Shown here: positions 9,952-19,136 of the stretch, piece after piece
Position numbering within the stretch: position 1 is the first letter of the stretch
Layout of the letters: each line of letters opens with the position of its first letter
Assembly (NCBI RefSeq): GCF_029761915.1
Contig: NZ_CP121695.1
Location: 7,903,501 to 7,967,500 of the forward strand
Source of the DNA: Bradyrhizobium sp. CB1650
GTDB lineage: Bacteria; Pseudomonadota; Alphaproteobacteria; Rhizobiales; Xanthobacteraceae
Direction: 5' to 3'
Length of the DNA stretch: 64,000 bases
Notes under the pieces: generated by a model
The model's input: the letters and a program-made list of their open reading frames with translations, nothing else
Told to the model about the DNA's origin: nothing
The model's database searches: none
Position numbers and translations under genes: made by a program

Positions 9952-11124
9952 TTACGCAGAAATCTCGAAGAGTTGGCGTGGCAGCTTCGTGAACGATTCG
10001 CCGCCGGCATCAGTCACGCGAAACGTTTCGCTGATGACATAACCAACATCTTCACCGATCCAGTTTCCCAGCATAAGGTGGAACGTCATGTTTGGCTTCA
10101 GAACGGTCATGTCGCCTTCCTTCAGGCTTGCCGTCGGTTCTGTCCAATCAATCCCGACAGCGTACCCACAACGCGACTCCTTCTCGAAACCATGCTTCTT
10201 GAGTGTGGTGTTGAAAGCGGCTGCCACATCGCTGCATGTACTGCCGGTCTTGGCGGCATCCAGTGCGGCTTCCAAGCCTGCCACCTCTCCTTCGTGCAAC
10301 CGACGTATTTGATCTGACGGCTTGCCGATGGACATGGTGCGCATCAATGGAGACGTATAGCCATGGCGCACCCCGGAAAATTCGAGATTAATTTGTGAGC
10401 CCTCTTGGAAGGCGTCCTCGGTCCAACGAATGTGACACGTGGACGTTCGGGGCGTAGCGCACAGAAAGAAGCCGGCGAGGTCCGTTCCGGGCCTGCCGTT
10501 AGCGCCACGCACAAGCGTCGCAATGATTTCCGCAGACGCATCTGCTTCGCGCACGCGCGGGCGGATTACCTCCTTTGCTTTGAGCATCCCGGCATCGGAA
10601 ATAGCGGCGGCTTCTCGCATCATTGCAATTTCCAGATCAGATTTCACGCCCCGGATCCAGGTGACCGCGTTGGTGCAATCAACGACTTTCGCATCTAATC
10701 GCGATCTGAACTTCTCCACCGTCACAGCCGGCAGAAACTTCGCTTCAAGGCCGATATTTTTGCGGCCGATCCCCTTGTCCAAGAGGAAATCGATTATTGC
10801 ATCATATCCATCGCGGTCAGGATTAGCGATGAGCGCTTCAGGGTAGCCGATCACACGGCTTCGATCGACAAACATCTGATGAAGTGCCGCCGGTGCGTCC
10901 TGGCGGCGCGTGATGAAGGTCGGCTCTTCATCGTCAATTGAGACTACCAGACCTTGGGGCACATATCCCGACTTCGAAGTGTATCCCGAAAGGTAGGTGA
11001 TGTTGGCCGGGACCGTGAGCACGAGCGATTCAATCTCGCGTCGCTCCATCTCCGACTTGACGGAGGACAATCGTCGAAGATATTCAGAGCGAGGGAACAC
11101 CTGTGCGGCCTTTGGGATCGTCAT
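9952..11124 (-). CDS. M24 'pita-bread' hydrolase, creatinase/ectoine-hydrolase (DoeA)-like
   Basis: 390 residues with a creatinase-type N-terminal domain (NITYLSGYTSKSGYVP near residue 40) and a C-terminal pita-bread domain. Of the five metal ligands of M24 aminopeptidases, four are replaced: Asp to Glu in INLEFSG, Asp to Pro in GYTSPLMRT, His to Tyr in GYAVG, Glu to Met in MTFHLMLG. This matches the metal-free creatinase and ectoine-hydrolase branch rather than Xaa-Pro peptidases. Start ATG 11124 follows AAGGAGGAGAAATC, an excellent ribosome-binding site. It probably opens a C-N bond in a small amino compound; the substrate is unknown. It stands between two racemase-fold genes on the same strand. 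Confidence 0.85.
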   Translation of the reverse strand: MTIPKAAQVFPRSEYLRRLSSVKSEMERREIESLVLTVPANITYLSGYTSKSGYVPQGLVVSIDDEEPTFITRRQDAPAALHQMFVDRSRVIGYPEALIANPDRDGYDAIIDFLLDKGIGRKNIGLEAKFLPAVTVEKFRSRLDAKVVDCTNAVTWIRGVKSDLEIAMMREAAAISDAGMLKAKEVIRPRVREADASAEIIATLVRGANGRPGTDLAGFFLCATPRTSTCHIRWTEDAFQEGSQINLEFSGVRHGYTSPLMRTMSIGKPSDQIRRLHEGEVAGLEAALDAAKTGSTCSDVAAAFNTTLKKHGFEKESRCGYAVGIDWTEPTASLKEGDMTVLKPNMTFHLMLGNWIGEDVGYVISETFRVTDAGGESFTKLPRQLFEISA

Positions 11125-12280
11125 GATTTCTCCTCCTTGGCTGAGATGATGAGTTCTTCTATCGCGCTTAGCTTTTGCGCTCGCGTGCCCGGTACAGCTT
11201 GGAGCCAGGCCAGAGAGCAATCCGATGCCTCAGCCCACTGCCTCAGCCCACTCAACTGAGGGACATTCACGATCGATTTGGGCGTCCTTTTGCGGCAGAG
11301 ACTGACTGCCGACGATGATACAAATTCAGCGATTCCAAGCAGCATTGAATTGTCGACCCGGCCGTCCGAACAAGCAGGACGTCCAATGCTTCTAAGGTCG
11401 ACGTGTAGACGCCAGACCGGATCTGCGCAGAATTCCCGGATCCGCGGCCGAGTGCACCCATTATTCGGTAACTCCGGCTCGCGATGCATGGCATGACCCA
11501 CCGCGATAACTGGGTCCTTTCGACGACAGAAAGCAAGTTGTTCGCAATCGTTTCCATTGAGGCCCTCGCTAGAGGTCGAGTTGCCGCGCAGGTCTTGAAT
11601 AGCAAGCCCGGCTCGCCGTAATACAGCGACTACTCGCGCCCTAACGCAGGAATGCCGCAACTTTTTCCTCTGCTACGCACATTAGCGGAAATCCTTCCGG
11701 CTACCGCAGCCAATTGAATGCAACAGATTTGCACAGTCGTTCGGCATTGCTGTCGGGTATCCCCGGTTTGAATAGTTGAACCCCGATTCACAGCTCGGGC
11801 GCGAACGCTCGGAAAAGTGTCTTCCGTTGCTAGATCGAAACACGCGAGGATACGCGCCAGTTTACATGCCCGACGCCTCGATTACCAACACTGGCTTGGC
11901 CGATCTTCCTGTGGCGATGAGCGAGCCACCAATGCTGATCAAGCCCGCTACATCCATGGCCGCCACCAGTCTGACCGAGGAGGCATTAAGAAGCACCGTT
12001 GAATCGCCGCCAACAATCGTCGTCCGCATGGCATATAGCGGACTCAGCCATGCGCCCAGGCAGGTAGATGATGTTGGACGCAACTGCGACCGCCGGGACA
12101 TCGATCTGACGCCGCCTCATTCCAACAGATCCGCGAGTAATCTGATTGCAGAACCCCTTACTGCCCTTTCGGCGCCGCAATAAATTCAGCCTGTTATCTA
12201 GAACGTTCGGTTCTTGGCCCCGTTGCGGCCGATGATGGCACCCGTGCTGGGCCAGATCTTCATTTTCTGTCCGACGATCG
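11125..12280. other. Decayed stretch between catabolic genes
   Basis: No intact gene is seen. Several minus-strand frames (about 11267-11605 and 11862-12240) look like broken coding sequence, with a clear frame change near 12080, but no family could be named. Confidence 0.45.
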
Positions 12281-13038
12281 TCAACGCGTCGAGGCCAACA
12301 GGCTACCAAATCCATCGATGGAATGACGATAGCCCACGAGCCGAAGCGCGTCCCAAGCCATTGCCTGGGAGCTGCTAACAACTGGTATGCCGATCTCGTT
12401 TTCCAGATCAGCGATATGCGGCACGACAGGGGTGGCTGTACACGAAATGAACAGCGCATCCGGCAATGCCGATCGAACGAGCGCTGTTGCAGCTTCAAAA
12501 ATTGACTCGCGGCACAACTCTCCAATTTCGGCGTCCGGGATTTCTCAAAGGTGCCATCGGCGGTGATGTCGAATCCATTCTCCTTGAAAAACGGAAGAAA
12601 TGATCGGTGCACTTCACGTCGATATGGCGTAAGGAGCGCTACTCGTCTTGCTTTGAGATTGCGCAGCGCTGCGAGTCCGGCGACCGCAGGTGATGTGTAT
12701 TTTAGGCCCGGTCTTGCATTCGCTAACTCCGAGAGCAGGCTGTTTGCGCCCATCGCGACCGTACCACTGGTGCAGCTAAAGGCGAGAACGTCGACGCGAC
12801 CCGCGGGCGGCAGGGTGCCCGCAACCTGAGCGAACGAGGTTGCTAACGAGAACCCTCCCCCTCTATGGTCGTAGGCCGTCCTCGTTGTGAAGACCGAGAT
12901 TTCATTCTTGGGAATGATGGAGGTGAACGCGTCACCACCGACCTCATCTGTCGACAGCAGAATAAGACCAATTCGCCCCATCAACTTAGACGCTCGAGGG
13001 GATCCATCGAATACTCTCGTGGAATTCTGGCCGTCCAT
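12281..13038 (-). pseudogene. Maleate-isomerase/arylmalonate-decarboxylase-like protein, one frameshift
   Basis: The first two thirds (ATG 13038, preceded by GGAGAGG) encode MDGQNSTRVFDG through DVLAFSCTSGTVAMG and RRVALLTPYRREVH. Near 12537 the frame shifts by one base, and the rest (GELCRESIFEAATALV, then FISCTATPVVPHIADLE and MAWDALRLVG) continues in the other frame to the stop at 12281. Both family cysteines (SCTSGT and SCTAT) survive. The joined product would be about 250 aa, normal for the Asp/Glu-racemase-like superfamily members maleate isomerase and AMDase. A single-base loss suggests recent inactivation or a sequencing error. Confidence 0.75.
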
Positions 13039-14969
13039 TGTTACCTCTCCGTGCAACTCAGCCATCCAACTGCCCGCGACTCCGCAAGCTCCTCAGAATT
13101 GACTGAGAGTACCATCGCGCCAAGAGACGTTTCCGTTGCATTAGACCTATCTGTCGATTTTTCCTGCAAGTCGCACCGCTCCTTCCGGTATTTGTACCAC
13201 TTTCGAGAAATCTGTTTAGCAGCCCTGCCCCATCGCGGGGCAGGGGTATCGCATATGGAAATCCCGAGTCTCTTCCGCGGCTTAGTCGGCGATGCTCTTG
13301 CGCGAGGCTGCCAACCTGCGGAATCGGATCGAGAACAAAACGGAATCGAACCGCGAAGCTCGAGCAACGCTTCTCGAAGGTGTTCTTTGCAAGCGTCGAT
13401 CGCGCCTCGCCTTTTTTCATATGCGATAGCCCTGCATCGCGGGGGGCCCTCGAATGCGAGCGCGGCGTTCGTCAGCAGCATCTTTCGCGAGCTGCTTTGC
13501 GAGGCCCGGATCAATGGAGATGTACCGCGCCAGAGAACCATCTTTCCATTCAGGGCCGATCCGAATCCAGACTTTCGGTGCGCCGCGACCGCTCTGATTG
13601 GATGAGCCGCATCAGGGCCTCAGTGCGAACCACCTCGTGTGACGGCGCGAGATCGGGGTGGCGGCCCGAACGACGGCGTATGCACGAGGGAGTCGCTGGC
13701 CGAAGCGCGGCTGCCGAACCAAAGGCAGATTGACGGTACGCACGTCACGTATGCCGAAATCCTCACAACACGGGCGCCCTGTCCTGAACGAAGGGCCCTC
13801 TGCCAGCCGTTCCCGGACGAGCTTCCGGAACAGCCTCGCCATTTCTCGATCGTTGATGGCGAAGGCCGCTGCACGAATGATGCATCAGTCTGTTCAGGGT
13901 TAGCGGGGGGCGACGTCCTTGGCGACCTAGCGGACGCGCTTGGCCCGCAGCGCCCTCTGCTCTGAGTTGGCAGCTCGAGTGTTCCTTCCCAACATCGGCA
14001 GTTGATATTTGTGGCCTCGCATCATGAATGGTGCTGACGACCGCGCCGTCATCAACCGTAATTTCGCGAGAGACTAACTTCGCTGACCAAGCGGGGCGGT
14101 AGTGATTGGCTGAGCAGTACGCCACCAGTGTGTTGAGGGTGAGTTGGTCGGCAGATTTGGCGGCCGCGCCCTCTCTAGCAGGATTCTCGTCTTGAAAGGT
14201 GCGCGCACAAATGGGCTCCGATTTTCGGCCGGTTGGAAGCACACGGGGACGTTTCGCGCGAAGTTCTCCCGACGCGGTCAAAGCGAGTGTAGTACAAAGT
14301 GCGATGGAGCCGTGCATGTTGTGGTGGCAGGCATGCATCAGGGCGTTCACCTGCGAACGATAGGCCACATCCTCACGCCTTCCTTGGATTCCGCGTCGAT
14401 GTGGCGGCGCACGGTAACCGCTCGCCACCGCAGCCTTTATGTTGGAGCTGGCAATGCAAAGCGTTGCGTAGCTCGGTAACCGCGGCGGTCACGGCATCTG
14501 AGATAAGGCGTTGTTGCGAGAGCGTTCGTTGATGCCGGCGAGTGCAAACCTCCGCGACCGCGTTGCAGTCGCGAGCTATGCGCCAGGACGACATCAGTTT
14601 AAAGTTAAATATGTGCGGCGCTAATAAATGGTGAACAGGAGCGCGCAGATCTAAATGGCCGCCTTCGGAGATCGCGGCGGTTTAGCAAACGTACGCGATC
14701 TGTCCGGGTAGGGCCGCGCAAAAGTGTCTCTCCCCTCTTCGGGACGATGAGCCGATCCGAGGCGAAAGACCTTGGTTCAGCGACTCGAACGAGTCTGGCT
14801 GACACTTCATAATGCATAATGCACGGTTAGATACAGTCATCGTGCCGTAAGCCTGGAGATTCGACGGGCCCGCAATCTCACGCGGCGGGGTAACAGCTTT
14901 GAAGATTTGGTCATCGGCAGGGGCGAGGCCTTCGGCTATACCGATGGATGAACCCTGCGACTAATCAGA
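13039..14969. other. 1.9-kb decayed region
   Basis: No intact gene could be supported. Minus-strand frames around 13620-13842 and 14150-14430 have some protein-like composition but change frame repeatedly, and no family was recognised. A repressed or relic gene set is possible; nothing specific can be claimed. Confidence 0.45.
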
Positions 14970-14999
14970 AAGGCCTCCGGCGGGCATGCCGGAGGCCTT
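14970..14999 (-). terminator. Hairpin terminator after the porin gene
   Basis: Perfect 12-bp stem AAGGCCTCCGGC / GCCGGAGGCCTT with a 6-base loop, 60 bp beyond the porin stop. The T-rich tail on the minus strand is short. Confidence 0.7.
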
Positions 15000-15058
15000 G
15001 GAGGTTAGAATGGTTTAAAGAGCTGCTGAGATTTCTCCTTCTAGTTCGACAGAAAAAC

Positions 15059-16593
15059 TCACCAGTTGCGCTGAGCCCGGAGCAGCAGCGCTAGGCTGTT
15101 CTGATCCTTCAGCTCATAGGCAGCCCCAGGTTTGGCGATGCCGGCCTGAACCGGCAACGTCACGGTGCTTCCGCTCGCATACTTCTGCTCAAGCATGACG
15201 TAAGCAATTTCGGCAGTGAACGTCAGATTCTTGACGGGATTCCAACGCGTGGTGGCACCCACAACTGAGTAGTTGAAGTCAGGGTTACAGCCGCCGAGGC
15301 CGCTCGACAGCGCGAGCGTCGTCACAAAGGCGCCGCAGATGTATCCCTTCGCAGTGCTGTTGTACCGAACAGCACCGAATCCGCCCCAGAGCGAACTGTT
15401 CCAGTTTGCGTTCCAGTTGTGGGTATAGCCGTCATTGAAGCCGTAAGTCGTGGTCAACTGCTGGCCCGCGCCAGCAACGAACACGGAGTCCGAGACCCCG
15501 GCGAGGCCGACGCTCTGGTAGGCTCCCGGCACGCCCGCACCGCTGTACAGCGCGAAAGTGTAAGGCACGTAGGGTTGGAAGTTGTAGCCCGACGCTCCAT
15601 TAGTATACACGCCTTGAATGTTGATCGTATCACCCGCTCCGGTTGGGACATTCTTGATCGACAAGGCAAGCTGTCCGGCCCAGCCCCACTTGTCGCTCGG
15701 GTGACCGGTCGTTTCGTCAACCCCATAGTAGCCGGCGTGATTGTCATGCGCGGCCACTGATGCCTGGAAAAGCCCCCAAGCCTGGTCTACTCGAAGCGCT
15801 GCCACGAGGTCTGGAGCCCGCACTCCGCCAATGTCGCCAGCGCCGTACGAGCCTGTGGCAAGACCTGCTGCGGTTGCACCACTCACGTTCCAAATATTGG
15901 TCGTGTAGCGGACAACCTGATCCTCAGCCGAGAAGCTGGCGGTGATGCCCTGCCCGAAGTCCGCAGTGTAGGCAACCTGATTGACAGCCTCTCACCCCCC
16001 GCCGCCCGGCAAGCCATCGTAGCTGTTTGCCGGATAGTTGATCCAGGGAGAGGAGAACTGCGACTGCGCCCTACCGAAGGTGAAGCCGGCAAACTGAATG
16101 AACGCGTAATAGAGAGAAAGCGAGCCACCAGAAATCGAACCACTGCCGCTACCCGCTGGATTACTTCCGTTATACGCAGTAGCGCCGTTTACGGCACTGC
16201 TCCCGGCGCCGCCATATCCACCTGCGGTCCACGTAAACGCCAACTCGGCGTACGTTCGAACAACGCCGTATTCAGTCGCAGTGCGCGTGTCGACGACGAG
16301 ATCAAAACGCGACTGGGCGGTATAATAGTTGCTAAGACGATTGTGCGCACCACCAAGGCCACCGGTGGGAGCGGTCCAGAGGCCCTGCCCACCCAGCGCG
16401 GCACTGGCGCGCAGGTAGCCACCCAGCTTGATGCAGGTTTCGGTGCCAGGGATATAATAGAAGCCGGCTCCATACAACGAGCAGATTTTCACGTACTCAA
16501 TCGCCTTGGCCTTGACGGGAAGATCGGCCGCCTGAGCCCCCGTGCCCGCAAGCATTGCGGCAGCACCAAAATTAGGCTTTTCATCAGTTTCAT
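15059..16593 (-). pseudogene. Porin (Bradyrhizobium/Rhizobium Porin_2 family), two lesions
   Basis: The reading frame encodes a typical rhizobial general porin: signal peptide, SLYGAGFYYIPGTETCIKLG near the mature start, many alternating beta strands, and a C-terminal RAQRNW ending in the aromatic residue required for outer-membrane insertion. ATG 16593 follows TTGGAGG. Two defects are visible. One base appears missing within the signal-peptide codons (near 16573), moving the start out of frame. An in-frame TGA at 15992-15994 interrupts the barrel, with the same frame continuing on both sides. As written no porin can be made unless both are sequencing errors or suppressed. Confidence 0.85.
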
Positions 16594-16744
16594 TGCTGAA
16601 CCTCCAAGTTGGAAACGTCGTTTCCGTCCTTCAAAGATCCGCCGCTGCTAGCCTCACCTGTGGGCGGGTGCTTGACGGACGACGTCGAGGCGCCCCCTCT
16701 CCGTCGGCCAAAGGTCTAATTCCATTCATCAATTGTAGAAACTA

Positions 16745-16808
16745 ATTAATTCCTGCAATCATTTTTGGCTGCCGGAATTAATTCCTGCAATCATTTTTCG
16801 CTGCCGGA
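16745..16808. repeat. Tandem repeat, 2 x 32 bp
   Basis: Units 16745-16776 and 16777-16808 differ at one base. Each contains AATTAATTCCTGCAAT. They lie in the divergent interval between the porin start (16593) and the MarR gene (17094), so they may be regulator binding sites. Confidence 0.8.
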
Positions 16809-16851
16809 CTGTGACATTTCGGCGACAAGCCCATTTGCGACGCAATAAACG

Positions 16852-16887
16852 CACAAAAAAGAGAACCCGGGGGGCATCCCGGGGGTT
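16852..16887 (-). terminator. Possible minus-strand hairpin with T-tract
   Basis: On the minus strand AACCC and GGGTT flank an inner GGG-ATG-CCC hairpin, followed by CTCTTTTTT. No minus-strand gene lies directly upstream, so it may be a relic or a regulatory structure. Confidence 0.3.
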
Positions 16888-16901
16888 TCCTGGAGATTTA
16901 C

Positions 16902-17018
16902 ATGAGCGCTGAAGAGCCCCTCAGACGATCTGATCATATTATTACCGAAACTAATTGTAATAATCAATTGATTTTTTACATGGCATCCATGACATGCGCA
17001 CCTTTCAGGTGCGCCTGA
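16902..17018 (+). CDS. Possible small ORF (38 aa) before the MarR gene
   Basis: ATG 16902 follows TGGAGATTTAC, a fair ribosome-binding site. The product (MSAEEPLRRSDHIITET at the N-terminus) has no recognised family. It ends 76 bp before the MarR start. It may be a leader ORF or chance. Confidence 0.25.
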   Translation: MSAEEPLRRSDHIITETNCNNQLIFYMASMTCAPFRCA

Positions 17019-17093
17019 AGCCGGATATCTGTAGGAGGGAAAAGTCACGCCGCGGCTGTTCGGGAGTCGCTGAGGTTTGGCGGAAAAACCAAC

Positions 17094-17576
17094 ATGGCTG
17101 AAAAACCAACAATGGACAGGGCCGTCAGAGACTTCATCTGGAACGTTGTCGAGATCCATTCCCAACTTGAGCAAATACATAAGAACTGGGCGGAGCTACT
17201 AGGCTTGACTGAGCCGCAGTGGTTGATCCTCATGGCCATCGACGAGCTCGATCAAGGTCGCGGTGTCTCGGGAATAGCGGTTGCAAGCAAACTCCGAATT
17301 CATCCTGCGTTCGTTACCAACCAAACGAAAAAGCTGGAAACGATGGAGTTTCTGGCACGGGAGCCGTCACCAGATGATGCAAGGTTCGTTCAAATGTCCC
17401 TGACTGAGAAGGCTCGTGCCCAGATCTCAAAGCTCTCGACAAAGAGGGAAGCTCTGAACTCGGCGCTATTGGAGGGGCTGGACGAAGCGTCACTAGACTA
17501 CCTCAACAAGCGGCTGACCTCGATCGCGAAGAATAGCCGACTGGCATCCCAAAAGCTGAGTATTGGCGTGTTATAG
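17094..17576 (+). CDS. MarR-family transcriptional regulator
   Basis: 160 residues with the MarR winged-helix pattern: LGLTEPQWLILMAIDEL, VSGIAVASKLRIHPAFVTNQ (recognition helix) and the wing REPSPDDARFVQMSLTEKA. MarR dimers usually repress adjacent genes and respond to small aromatic or phenolic ligands. It is divergent from the broken porin gene, and the 500-bp interval contains AT-rich tandem repeats that could be its operator. No good ribosome-binding site precedes ATG 17094, but no other in-frame start exists. Confidence 0.85.
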   Translation: MAEKPTMDRAVRDFIWNVVEIHSQLEQIHKNWAELLGLTEPQWLILMAIDELDQGRGVSGIAVASKLRIHPAFVTNQTKKLETMEFLAREPSPDDARFVQMSLTEKARAQISKLSTKREALNSALLEGLDEASLDYLNKRLTSIAKNSRLASQKLSIGVL

Positions 17577-17844
17577 GTCTGGATCGGTAAGGGCCGCATC
17601 GCTTGGCGGTTCGATCATTTACCTCCGACCAAGATGACAGATTCACTGCAGCTGACCCCGGAGGCGGGCTTCGAGCAGGCACTTGAGTCAATTCTTGGCA
17701 GGTCATCGTTTGGACTTCTCTAGACCACGTCGCTCCCTCCGCTGCAGAGAGCATCATCCGTCCAGGCCCCGCGAACGATTTGTTGGTCCGCGGGCGACTC
17801 ACGACTTACGAGAGCTGCTCCGACAAGCTCGAAGGAGAACCGCG

Positions 17845-18915
17845 CTAGCCCACGACTCGCTCTGCAATTGGTTCGCGTGCGAGCTTCTGCTCCAGCCATC
17901 TGAAGGTGCGGTCGTCTGAGCTAACGAAGTTGTCGAACTCCTCGCACAAGCCTCCGCGAATGAGCTGCGGCAGGACCAAGTCCACCTCGATGCGCTCGGC
18001 CATGCAAGCACTCTGCAGTTTAATAGCCTCGGACACGCTGACGACGCCGCGCCCCCCGGCTACCACGAGTATTGGGCACTTCGGCAGTCGAGCTAGGAGT
18101 GAACGACGCCCCCACTCCATGTTCCTTTCTGCACCGTCATCGGTCGATGTCATCCAATCGATGGATTTTCGGGAGCGCGTCCAATTCCAAATGCCCCCAT
18201 CACAAACCGCCGCGGCAATGCGGCGATCGTATACGGCAAAATCGGTAGCTAAGGAGGCCGATAATCCGTCCCCGTAAATGCCGATGCGACTACTATCAAC
18301 GTCAGGTCGAGCCGACAAATGATCCAAACAATAGGACAATACGATTTGGGATCCGCCGCGTGCATGATTTGCGATGTGCTCGTGAGAGAGAACCAGGACG
18401 GACATCCCCCGGCCAATCAGCACGGGCAAGAGCCTGCCGAGCAACGTCACTCCCGTCTCTTCTTCGTTACTGACGCAAATGACTGCCGGTGTTCGTGAAT
18501 TGGGAGTTCCAGCAGGCAGATAGTAGGCGAGAAACGCCCCCAGATCGCCACACGCGATCTGTAAGCTTTCGACCTCATGGCCGAAGCATAGTCCGATCCG
18601 CTGAAGGCCATCTTCGACTTTGGCTGAAACGTCCGCTCTTCGCGGATCATCGTCCGCAACCAGCCTCCTGGCAACCTCGAAGGCAGTGAGGGCGCAAAGC
18701 CAAGCCTCGGTGGCTCCATCGTACTCTTTTCTGTTTATGTTAAGGTCAGCAAGCCGGCGATAGGCATCTCCGGTGCCTGCCCAGGTGGCGCCCCAGTTCT
18801 GCCGAGCCAATTGGGCGCGACCATCCTGTGGCAGTAGACCGTCCAGGAACGCCGAAGCGTTCTGTCGTGCGGACGCGAGATTTCCCCTCACATGAGGCCA
18901 AGCACCACACTCCAT
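17845..18915 (-). CDS. Alpha/beta-hydrolase-fold protein lacking the nucleophile serine
   Basis: 356 residues, similar in layout to FrsA/DUF1100-type hydrolases: an all-helical N-terminal third (Ala/Arg-rich, TPR-like spacing), then an alpha/beta core (AVICVSNEEETG, MSVLVLSHEH, DSSRIGIYGDGLSASLATDF, CPILVVAGGRG). The nucleophile elbow G-x-S-x-G is replaced by YGDGLSA, so the Ser position is Gly with Asp just before it, and no clear catalytic His is seen near the C-terminus. It is probably a non-catalytic relative or uses altered chemistry. ATG 18915 is the start. It is transcribed towards the MarR gene. Confidence 0.65.
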   Translation of the reverse strand: MECGAWPHVRGNLASARQNASAFLDGLLPQDGRAQLARQNWGATWAGTGDAYRRLADLNINRKEYDGATEAWLCALTAFEVARRLVADDDPRRADVSAKVEDGLQRIGLCFGHEVESLQIACGDLGAFLAYYLPAGTPNSRTPAVICVSNEEETGVTLLGRLLPVLIGRGMSVLVLSHEHIANHARGGSQIVLSYCLDHLSARPDVDSSRIGIYGDGLSASLATDFAVYDRRIAAAVCDGGIWNWTRSRKSIDWMTSTDDGAERNMEWGRRSLLARLPKCPILVVAGGRGVVSVSEAIKLQSACMAERIEVDLVLPQLIRGGLCEEFDNFVSSDDRTFRWLEQKLAREPIAERVVG

Positions 18916-19136
18916 CGATTTGCCCCTCGGTGAAGATCCTTACCCAGCATGCGCCCATCAATCAGTTGCTCCTATGGAGATCGACTTTTTCGTAGAGACT
19001 TTGCTCCTCAGAGTCGTGCTGTATTCATCTCCTTGTAATAGGCTTACCAGATGTGAGCGCCGAAATATCTCATTGGAGTGGGCATCATATTGGAAATTCG
19101 GTGCCCGAAAGCAGGTATACGAGCTTTTTATGCGGG

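Noticed and set aside
13620..14430. Proline-racemase or dehydrogenase relic on the minus strand
   Set aside because: Only vague composition similarity; no cysteine or cofactor motif could be aligned.
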